Shown here: in pieces, positions 33,874-40,525 of the stretch | Position numbering within the stretch: the stretch's first letter is position 1 | Layout of the letters: each line of letters opens with the position of its first letter | Assembly (NCBI GenBank): GCA_009779195.1 | Contig: WRET01000009.1 | Coordinates: forward strand, 1-62,915 | Reading direction: 5' to 3' | DNA length: 62,915 bases | Source: Micrococcales bacterium | Lineage (GTDB): Bacteria; Actinomycetota; Actinomycetes; Actinomycetales; Cellulomonadaceae | The notes under the pieces: generated by a model | Databases searched by the model: none | Told to the model about the DNA's origin: nothing | What the model saw: the letters and a program-made list of their open reading frames with translations, nothing else | Translations under genes and position numbers: made by a program

Positions 33874-34527
33874 ATGAGGGTCGAACGTCATGGTCATTCG
33901 TGCGTGGTCGTCCACGCCGCCGGTCAGCTCGTGGTCGACCCTGGTGCGTGGTCGCAGGTCTCGCTAGCCCTGGACGGGGCTGACGCGGTCCTGGCCACCC
34001 ACGAGCACCCCGATCACCTCGACGTCGACGCAGTCGTCGCCTCAGGCCTGCCGGTGTGGGGACCAGCGCCTGTCGTGGACCTGCTCGCAGCGGCCGGGGC
34101 TGGAGCTGACCGGTTGCACCCGGTGGCTGACGGCGACCTGGTCACCCCAGCAGGTGTTCGGGTGCGGGTGCTGGGGGAGTGGCACGAGCTGGTCCACCCC
34201 GACGCGCCCCGCTTCGCCAACGTCGGGTACCTCATCGACGACCGGGTGCTGCACCCTGGTGACGCCTACGTGACGGTGCCTGACGGTGTCCAGGTAGAGC
34301 TGGCGTTCGTCCCGGTGAGCGGACCGTGGTTACGGATCGCCGACGTGGTGGACTGGGTGCGGCGGGTCCGTCCCACCACTGTGGTGCCGATCCACGACGC
34401 CCTGGCGTCGCAGCGTGGCGCCGCGCTGGCGCTCCAGTGGATCGAACGTCTGTGCGATGTTGATATAGTCGACGCTGGCGAAGTCCAGCTGGGAGAGGGC
34501 AGCGGTGCGGATCGTCAGAGTCGGTGA
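33874..34527 (+). CDS. Metallo-beta-lactamase-fold hydrolase (UlaG-like)
   Basis: A 217-residue protein with the metal motif THEHPDHLD, further ligand candidates HPGDAY and VPIHDA, and the short N-terminal strand-rich start (RVERHGHSCVVV) that marks the UlaG-like subgroup. The substrate is unknown. ATG 33874 is preferred because AGGGGGG precedes it by five bases; GTG 33868 is the alternative. Its end overlaps the following GNAT gene by 23 bases. Confidence 0.88.
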   Translation: MRVERHGHSCVVVHAAGQLVVDPGAWSQVSLALDGADAVLATHEHPDHLDVDAVVASGLPVWGPAPVVDLLAAAGAGADRLHPVADGDLVTPAGVRVRVLGEWHELVHPDAPRFANVGYLIDDRVLHPGDAYVTVPDGVQVELAFVPVSGPWLRIADVVDWVRRVRPTTVVPIHDALASQRGAALALQWIERLCDVDIVDAGEVQLGEGSGADRQSR

Positions 34528-34990
34528 GCGTGACTGGGAGCTGGTGCGCGGCATACGTCTGCGTGCGCTCCGCGAGGACGGCCAGACCCTCGGGGCCGGG
34601 GTGTCACGCGAAGAACGGTTCGGACCCAAGCACTGGCAGATGCGCCTGCGCTCCACACCGACCTGGTTGGCGGTCGAGGGTGAGGCTGTGGGGATCGTGA
34701 CCATGATCTCCGAACCAGCCTCACCGGTGGACGACCGGCATATCATCGGCCTGTGGGTCGCCCCAGAAGCACGCCGCGCCGGTATCGGCTGGGCGCTGGT
34801 CGACACCGTGCGCACCGCAGCCGCCGAAGAAGGTGCCCGAACCTTGTCGCTGTGGGTCCGCGACGAGAACGAGCCAGCCATCGACCTGTTCGTCCGAGCC
34901 GGTTTCGAACGCACCGGTGAGCGCCAACGTTCCCCACGCGACGACGACCGGGTGGAGGAGCGCTACGTCTACGAGATCCCGGAGCAGTAG
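34505..34990 (+). CDS. GNAT-family N-acetyltransferase
   Basis: A 161-residue acetyltransferase with the complete GNAT fold: VRIVRVGERDWELVRGIRLRAL at the N-terminus, IIGLWVAPEARRAGIGWALVD with the acetyl-CoA loop ARRAGIG, and LSLWVRDENEPAIDLFVRAGF. It is translationally coupled to the preceding hydrolase gene by a 23-base overlap (GTG start). The pair may handle one small molecule. Its stop is 16 bases before the candidate dif site. Confidence 0.9.
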   Translation: MRIVRVGERDWELVRGIRLRALREDGQTLGAGVSREERFGPKHWQMRLRSTPTWLAVEGEAVGIVTMISEPASPVDDRHIIGLWVAPEARRAGIGWALVDTVRTAAAEEGARTLSLWVRDENEPAIDLFVRAGFERTGERQRSPRDDDRVEERYVYEIPEQ

Positions 34991-35006
34991 CGCCGTCCGA
35001 TCCGCG

Positions 35007-35034
35007 ATATGTCATAAGGTTCCTTATCGGACTT
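35007..35034 (-). other. Candidate Xer recombination (dif) site
   Basis: On the minus strand the 28 bases read AAGTCCGATAA-GGAACC-TTATGACATAT: two 11-bp arms with inner ATAA and TTAT around a 6-bp centre, the architecture of dif. The arms contain the CCGATAA and TTATG.CA cores that are typical of actinobacterial chromosomal dif sites. It is intergenic, between the GNAT gene and a toxin-antitoxin pair. Gene orientation is mixed to its left and about three quarters minus to its right. A plasmid- or element-borne Xer site is the alternative. Confidence 0.65.
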
Positions 35035-35111
35035 TGATAGTAGGAGCCAGGGGAGTCGGCGAGCCTGGCGTCCGCAGCTGTCTGTGGAGAGCTTCTCGCC
35101 GAGAATGCCGA

Positions 35112-35444
35112 TCATCCGGCCTTGTGGGTGGCGAGGTACTCGGTCAGGGCGTCGCGGATGACCGCGCTGGGGGTCGTGTTGGTATGGGCTGCGTAGGCGT
35201 CGAGCGCGGCGTTCGTGCTCTCGGGAAGCCGGACCTGGCGGCGGGCCGAGGGGCCACGACCGGTGGCATGGGTGTGGCCGAGCGCCGGTCGGCCGGCGAA
35301 GACGGCACGCAGCTCGTCCTCGTCCCGCAGGGTGCCGCCTCCTTCAGGTTCGCCGATGGGCCGCAGCAGTCCTTCGGTGGCAAGAGCGTCGAGCTCGTCG
35401 TCAGTCGTCGCATCAGTGAGGGGCGGCCAGTTGTCCTGGGTCAT
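35112..35444 (-). CDS. Ribbon-helix-helix antitoxin-like protein
   Basis: A 110-residue protein whose last 45 residues form a CopG/RHH DNA-binding domain (RQVRLPESTNAALDAYAAHTNTTPSAVIRDALTEYL), preceded by an acidic Pro/Gly-rich region that could wrap a toxin. The ATG at 35444 overlaps the stop of the upstream 101-residue gene by four bases. Order and overlap fit a type II toxin-antitoxin module with the toxin first. Confidence 0.75.
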   Translation of the reverse strand: MTQDNWPPLTDATTDDELDALATEGLLRPIGEPEGGGTLRDEDELRAVFAGRPALGHTHATGRGPSARRQVRLPESTNAALDAYAAHTNTTPSAVIRDALTEYLATHKAG

Positions 35445-35746
35445 CGTTCTTCCTCCCATTCGACATGCCCGGGGGCATACAGGAGCCAGCGCCACATGTC
35501 CGTCAGCTCCATCGCGTGGAACACCTCGAGTCGTCCGTCAGGCCGCATGGCGGCACCGACCTCGAGGAAGCGGTGCGCCTGTGCGTGCGGGCGGCCAACG
35601 AACATGTACGTCACGTCTTCGGGGCGTCCTTCCGTGCGCTGCTTGTTGATCGGGTGGTACAGGACGTACTCGATGTCCCCGTGCGGAACGTCGTGCCTGT
35701 CGGCACTCTCAGTGTATTCGATCGCCACACCAATATAGTATGACAA
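35441..35746 (-). CDS. Putative toxin of an RHH-linked toxin-antitoxin pair
   Basis: A 101-residue protein beginning GVAIEYTESADRHDVPHGDIEYVLYHP, then VTYMFVGRPHAQAHRFLEVG and LEVFHAMELTDMW. Its position before an RHH gene and its strand order (helix, then beta-sheet with Arg and His) resemble small RelE/BrnT-like RNases encoded next to RHH antitoxins in actinobacteria, but I cannot assign it to a named family. An AT-rich promoter-like stretch (CATACTATATTGGTG on the minus strand) covers the start. Confidence 0.6.
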   Translation of the reverse strand: MSYYIGVAIEYTESADRHDVPHGDIEYVLYHPINKQRTEGRPEDVTYMFVGRPHAQAHRFLEVGAAMRPDGRLEVFHAMELTDMWRWLLYAPGHVEWEEER

Positions 35747-35917
35747 TATTGACGCACGCTGTGCCCACCTCTCCGCGTACGTCTGGATCGCAGCCAGGCT
35801 CGTGACTGGTCCGACCTCGGGCGGCTAGCCCTCGCAGCTCGGCCGTCTGGGTGGCAGGCGGTACTGTCGCGGGTGGCTCGAGGTCCCGCAGCGCACACCG
35901 AACCTTCACGTGACGAT

Positions 35918-35943
35918 GGAACAGGCGGTGGCGGTGCGCCGTT
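35918..35943 (+). promoter_or_regulatory. SigR/SigH-type promoter of rbpA
   Basis: GGAAC (35918-35922) and GTT (35941-35943) are exactly 18 bases apart, the consensus GGAAT/C-N18-GTT of disulfide-stress sigma factors (SigR in Streptomyces, SigH in mycobacteria). It lies 37 bases before the rbpA start. In Streptomyces rbpA is a SigR target. Confidence 0.65.
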
Positions 35944-35980
35944 CACTACCTGACGGACTTGTAACCAACAGGAGGCTGCG

Positions 35981-36325
35981 ATGGCGAACCGGTCGTTGCG
36001 CGGGATGCGTATTGGCTCCAACAGCCTGGAGACTGACGACGGCGTCGACTTTGCACCACGGTTGCAGGCCCACTACGACTGCGACAACGGCCACACGGTC
36101 GTCCTGCCGTTCTCAGCCGAGGCTGACCCTCCTGTGACCTGGGAGTGCCGCTGCGGGTCTTTGGCGCTGCTGCGCGACGCTGACGCCCCTGAGGAGAAGT
36201 CTGGACGGCCTGTGCGCACGCACTGGGACATGCTGCTGGAGCGCCGGACGGTCGGCGAGCTCGAAGAGCTGCTGGACGAGCGCCTGGACCTGCTTCGGTC
36301 GGGCAAGCTGCGGCGCAGCGCCTAG
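35981..36325 (+). CDS. rbpA: RNA polymerase-binding protein RbpA
   Basis: RbpA binds principal sigma factors and the RNA polymerase core and stabilises open complexes in actinobacteria. The 114-residue protein shows the whole family layout: basic start MANRSLRGMRIGSNSLETDDG, the zinc-ribbon-like core with HYDCDNGH and WECRCG, and the sigma-interaction region RTHWDMLLERRTVGELEELL. The start ATG 35981 follows ACAGGAGG. A SigR-type promoter stands upstream. It converges with lnt/ppm1, the stops overlapping by four bases. Confidence 0.97.
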   Translation: MANRSLRGMRIGSNSLETDDGVDFAPRLQAHYDCDNGHTVVLPFSAEADPPVTWECRCGSLALLRDADAPEEKSGRPVRTHWDMLLERRTVGELEELLDERLDLLRSGKLRRSA

Positions 36326-38925
36326 GAGTCCACGGGTTCCTCGACGAGCCCGGCTGGTGCCTGGCTCCGACGATGACGGAACAGGCCTGCGATCTGGCGG
36401 GTCCGGTGGGCCACGGTCCAGCGGGCCACGGAGAACAGCGCCTCGGTGATGATCCCCTGGCTCATCTTCGACGCCCCGGCGGTGCGTTCGACGAACACGA
36501 CCGGGACTTCGGCGATACGTGCCCCTGCCTGGTGGGCTCGCCAGGTCATATCGATCTGGAAGCAGTAGCCGGCGGAGACGACTTCGTCCAGCGGAAGGCG
36601 TCGTAGCAGGTCAGCGCTGTAGGCGCGGAACCCGGCTGTGGAGTCCTTGACACCCATGCCCAGCATCACCCGCGTGTACAGGTTGGCTCCGCGGGACAGG
36701 ACCTCGCGGTGCTTGGGCCAGTTGACGACCTGTCCCCCGCGTGTCCAGCGCGAACCGATGACCAGGTCGGCGTCGGTGGCCAGCAACGACGGCAAGTCCT
36801 CGGCGCGGTGCGAACCGTCAGCGTCCATCTCCACAACAGTGTCGTACCCACGTTCGAGCGCCCAGGCGAAACCGGCGAGGTACGCGGTACCCAGGCCCAT
36901 CTTCCCGGTACGGCGCATGACGGTCACCTGCCGACCGGCGGGCTCGTCAGCGGCGATCTGCTCGACCAGGTCGGCAGTGCCGTCCGGCGACCCGTCGTCC
37001 ACGACCAGCACGTCCGCCCCGGGTACGTGCTCGGCCAGGCCAGCCAGCGCGGTGGCGATGGTCTGCGACTCTTCGTAGGTCGGGATGACGACGAGGACAC
37101 GTCCTGGGGTCACGGGTTCTCCTGCGCCCACGTCGTCGCTACGACGCCGTCGGGCCTTGGCGCGTCGGCCGACGGCGCTGGCGGCGAGCACCACCAACGC
37201 GACCAGGGTAACCGCGCTCGCGGCACGTGCGGGCCACGGTCCGAGCCGGGTCGCCGGGGTGGTCGAGGTGCGCAGCGGCAACGTGGCGACGAGCTGGTCG
37301 GCGGTGAACAGGTCTGTGCTGGCCACGACGGTGCCGTCGGGGGTGATGACACCGCTGACCCCCACCGTGGAGACCTGCACCGCGGCGCGGCCGTGCTCGA
37401 CCGCACGGAACCGGGTCATCGCCAGCTGTTGGGTGGACTCCGACGTCCACCCGAAGTTGGCGTTGTTGGTCTGCACGACGAGCACCTCTCCCCCGGCGTC
37501 GACCGCCCCGGCGACCAGGTCGTCGTAGGCGACCTCGAAGCAGATCACCACCCCGACCCCCACGTCACGTCCTAGCCGGGGTGTGGCCACGTGCACGACG
37601 CCCGGTTCGGTCCCCGGCAGCATGTCGGAGTGCACGAGGTCCACCGCCGAGGAGAACGGCCGTACGAAGCTGCGCAGGGGGATGTACTCGGCGAACGGTG
37701 CCGGGTGCTGTTTGGAGTAGTCGTCGACGACACCCACGCCGGGCTGCCACACCACAGTGGTGTTGTACCGGCCGTCTTCGGCGTACCGCATGGTCCCCAC
37801 GAGCATGGGTGCACCCACGGCCAAGGCGGCGTCATCGATGAGCCTGGCGGCGGCAGGGTCGGCCTGTGGGTCGACGTCGGTGCCGTTCTCGGGCCACAGC
37901 ACCAGGTCGAGCTCTCCGGGCTCGACCTGGTCCAGCAGGGCCACAGTGCCGTCCACGTGGTTGGTGAGAACCTGCCAGCGTTCTCCGAAGGCGTCCAGAC
38001 CCTGCCCTGGGACGTTGCCCTGGACGGCCCCGACACGCAGGGAGCCGGTCTCGGCCGCGGTCGGTGACGGCAGTGCCACCGCACCCACGACGAGCCCAGC
38101 GGCGACCGGCAGCACCGCCGCCGCTGCTGCCACCGCAGCGGCGAGGCGGGCACGGTGGCGCAGCGCGAGGCCAGCTTCGGCGGCCAGCGCACCAGTGAGC
38201 ACGACGAGCCCAGTGACCAAAGGCGCACCAGCGACCCAGGCCAGAGGCAGCAGCGGTGAACTGGTCTGGGAGAACGCCAGGCGCCCCCACGGGAACCCGC
38301 CGAACGGCCACGTCGAGCGTAGGTGTTCGGCAGCGACCCACAACGTGGCCAGAGCCAACGGGTTGACCCACCGGGCTGCACGTCGTGGGCACCACCGCTG
38401 CCACCAGGTCCACACAGCGCCAGTCGCGGCCTGGAAGGCGGCCATGAGGGTGCACAGCGCGACCCACGGCACAGGGCCGACTGGTATGGAGACCCACCAC
38501 AGCAGCGGAAGGTGGAGCACCAGGCCCCACACGAACCCGAGCAGGGTGTTCCAGCGCGCCGACCCCCCGCGCCACGCCAGGTAGACCATGGCGACACCCA
38601 ACGCGGCGCCAGGCCACAGGTTGGTGTTTGGGAAGGACAGGGCTGCGGCCGCTCCGCCGCCCAGAACCAGGACCAGCGACCAAGGCCGCGACCACTGTGG
38701 GACCGACAAAGCCTGTGGGACCGACAAAGCCTGTGGGACCGGCGAAGCCCGGGAGACCGGCAAAGCCCAGCGCGGTGGTGGAGGGCTGGTCGGCACCTGT
38801 GCAGGGTACGCCACGGGCGGATGCAGGGTAGGCCACGGCGGTCGGCTGGTGGTGTGCCAGGCGGCCGACCGACCCGCGCGCCCTTCGTACCGCCTGGAGT
38901 CGTCCAGGCGTTCTCTGATGAGCAC
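36322..38925 (-). CDS. ppm1: Fused apolipoprotein N-acyltransferase / polyprenol-phosphate mannosyltransferase
   Basis: Residues 75-590 are Lnt: six or more membrane segments and a nitrilase-like periplasmic domain with the triad Glu in VLWPENGTD (about 345), Lys in DYSKQHPAPF (about 403) and Cys in VVICFEVAYDD (about 460). It adds the third acyl chain to lipoproteins. Residues 605-850 are a GT2 polyprenol-phosphate mannosyl synthase: VVIPTYEES, VVDDGSPDGT, EMDADGSH, GSRWTRGG and AGFRAYS. M. tuberculosis Ppm1 has the same fusion, whereas many actinobacteria keep two genes. The N-terminal 70 residues are a Pro-rich extension encoded in part by 18-bp repeats. The dolichol-phosphate-mannose made here feeds glycolipid and glycoprotein mannosylation. 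Confidence 0.94.
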   Translation of the reverse strand: MLIRERLDDSRRYEGRAGRSAAWHTTSRPPWPTLHPPVAYPAQVPTSPPPPRWALPVSRASPVPQALSVPQALSVPQWSRPWSLVLVLGGGAAAALSFPNTNLWPGAALGVAMVYLAWRGGSARWNTLLGFVWGLVLHLPLLWWVSIPVGPVPWVALCTLMAAFQAATGAVWTWWQRWCPRRAARWVNPLALATLWVAAEHLRSTWPFGGFPWGRLAFSQTSSPLLPLAWVAGAPLVTGLVVLTGALAAEAGLALRHRARLAAAVAAAAAVLPVAAGLVVGAVALPSPTAAETGSLRVGAVQGNVPGQGLDAFGERWQVLTNHVDGTVALLDQVEPGELDLVLWPENGTDVDPQADPAAARLIDDAALAVGAPMLVGTMRYAEDGRYNTTVVWQPGVGVVDDYSKQHPAPFAEYIPLRSFVRPFSSAVDLVHSDMLPGTEPGVVHVATPRLGRDVGVGVVICFEVAYDDLVAGAVDAGGEVLVVQTNNANFGWTSESTQQLAMTRFRAVEHGRAAVQVSTVGVSGVITPDGTVVASTDLFTADQLVATLPLRTSTTPATRLGPWPARAASAVTLVALVVLAASAVGRRAKARRRRSDDVGAGEPVTPGRVLVVIPTYEESQTIATALAGLAEHVPGADVLVVDDGSPDGTADLVEQIAADEPAGRQVTVMRRTGKMGLGTAYLAGFAWALERGYDTVVEMDADGSHRAEDLPSLLATDADLVIGSRWTRGGQVVNWPKHREVLSRGANLYTRVMLGMGVKDSTAGFRAYSADLLRRLPLDEVVSAGYCFQIDMTWRAHQAGARIAEVPVVFVERTAGASKMSQGIITEALFSVARWTVAHRTRQIAGLFRHRRSQAPAGLVEEPVDS
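38696..38767 (-). repeat. Four 18-bp tandem repeats in the ppm1 5' region
   Basis: Four copies of an 18-base unit (TGTGGGACCGACAAAGCC and variants) encode VPQALS-type hexapeptides in the cytoplasmic N-terminal extension of Lnt/Ppm1. The first two copies are identical, and the last two diverge by three to four bases. Confidence 0.9.
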
Positions 38926-39138
38926 GCGGGGCCGGTCAGGGCTCCGACCGGTCAGCCGGCACGGGATCGCCGCCGCGGGCTCCCCCGGCCACCAGTGCGA
39001 CCAGGAAGAAACCTACTCAAGCCAACCCACGACGCAAGTGTGTGAAGGCGCTGGTCCTAGGTCCCTCGGCTGGTCAGAGCCCGCGAGGCAGGATTCAAGT
39101 GTGCGATTTCCCCGGCGTGTTTCTCGCGTGTCGAGCCT

Positions 39139-40437
39139 CTACTCGAAGGTGTCGTAGAGGGTTATCCCTGATCGGACGGTTCGCAAGCACACCGGCGGCG
39201 TGGCGTTGGGTGCCAGCGATGGCAGCATCGGCGTCCCGGCTCTAGCATCTGCACTCCATGCGCTGAGACGGCCGTCTGCGCTCTGCACGACGAGCTCGTC
39301 GGCACGCCATATGGCCAGGTGTGCTGGAGCCCCCACACGCAGCTCGCCAGCACCTGTCCAGTCAGCCCCGGACAGACGCCACCCACCGCGGGTGGCCGAC
39401 CGGAACGCCGCGCGTGCTGAGACCCGTTGGGCGCTCTGGTGGTGGGTGAAAGCTGAGCGCACCCCGATCCACGGGTCGATCGGCGCCAGCGGCGACGCGG
39501 AGCCGAAACCTGTCGGCACGCCCGCGCGGGCCAGGTCTGCCAGGGGGTACAACCTGTCTGCCCGTTCGCCCACCAGGACTGCGGCCACATAGCCCCACGC
39601 GGCCTCGCACGACGGTTGGACGCTGGCGGTCAGGCCGAGCGACGCCATCTGCGACAGGGCCTCTTCGTCGGCCAGGCCCAGGTGTTCGACACGGTGCCGG
39701 GCGCCGACGACTGGCGACGCACCGAGAAGGTCTGCTGCCTGGCGCACCCCGAGCAGCACCTCGTCCACGGCGGCGTCGCCGACGGCCCACAGGCTTGCTT
39801 GGAGCCCTGCGTTGGTCGCTGCAGCGACATGAGCGGCCACCTGCTCGGCGGTGACCAGGGGTTCACCGCAGGTCGGTTGGTCCGCATATGGCTCGTGCAA
39901 CCAGGCGGTGTGGCTGGAGAACGGTCCGTCGACCGCAGCCCACACCCCGCGCACCGAGGGAGCCTGGGCTCTCAGGTCGGCTGCGGCGGCGGCGTCCTCG
40001 CACAGCTGGCCCCAGAAGCCCACCACCAGCGGCAGGTCGGACCCCGGGGTCGCTGTGGCCTCGACCAGCTCTTGGAGCCGTGTGCAGGTGTCGTGGACAG
40101 GGCTGGCCATGTCGTGCACTGCCGCCACCCCGTGGGACGCGGCGTACCGCAGCGCACGACGGCACAGAGAGAGCCTCTCGGTGTCGTCCAGGGTTTGGTC
40201 CGGGCTGGTCCGCGACATTGCCATCCCGGTGGCCAGCAGGTCGATATGAGCATCGACGAACGCGGGTGTGATGATCGCCCCGTCCAGGTCCACCACCTCG
40301 TCGACCTGGTCGAGGACAGTCTCGGCGGAGTCGTCAGTCCCCAGCCACACCACTGTCCCGTCGTCGACGAGCAGCGCTTCGGCAAAAGGGTCCGCCGAAG
40401 AGTGAACGAAACCGTTGCTGTACAAGGTCGAGGTCAC
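39139..40437 (-). CDS. Amidohydrolase (YtcJ-like) with altered metal ligands
   Basis: The 432-residue protein has the composite strand/barrel layout of amidohydrolase family 3: an N-terminal beta region (NGFVHSSADPFAEALLV), the strand with FVDAHIDLL, a barrel, RHRVEHLGLADEEAL, and a C-terminal beta region (GAPAHLAIWRADELV). Two usual ligand positions differ. The HxH motif at strand 1 reads HID, and the HxxGD-type His reads W (LWAVGDAA). It may use one metal, have another activity or be inactive. The start is GTG 40437; the frame upstream is only a shadow of helY. The gene lies 88 bases behind helY on the same strand. Confidence 0.82.
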   Translation of the reverse strand: MTSTLYSNGFVHSSADPFAEALLVDDGTVVWLGTDDSAETVLDQVDEVVDLDGAIITPAFVDAHIDLLATGMAMSRTSPDQTLDDTERLSLCRRALRYAASHGVAAVHDMASPVHDTCTRLQELVEATATPGSDLPLVVGFWGQLCEDAAAAADLRAQAPSVRGVWAAVDGPFSSHTAWLHEPYADQPTCGEPLVTAEQVAAHVAAATNAGLQASLWAVGDAAVDEVLLGVRQAADLLGASPVVGARHRVEHLGLADEEALSQMASLGLTASVQPSCEAAWGYVAAVLVGERADRLYPLADLARAGVPTGFGSASPLAPIDPWIGVRSAFTHHQSAQRVSARAAFRSATRGGWRLSGADWTGAGELRVGAPAHLAIWRADELVVQSADGRLSAWSADARAGTPMLPSLAPNATPPVCLRTVRSGITLYDTFE

Positions 40438-40525
40438 GACCGCAGGATACGCACTGCTTCGCCGATTGCCTCCGCCGAAAGTCTCAGACGGATGTGCCAA
40501 GGTTTCGCGCCGGTGTGCCAAAGTT

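Noticed and set aside
38696..38767. Possible CRISPR-like or regulatory direct repeats
   Set aside because: The 18-bp units are contiguous and in frame within Lnt/Ppm1, so they are coding repeats.
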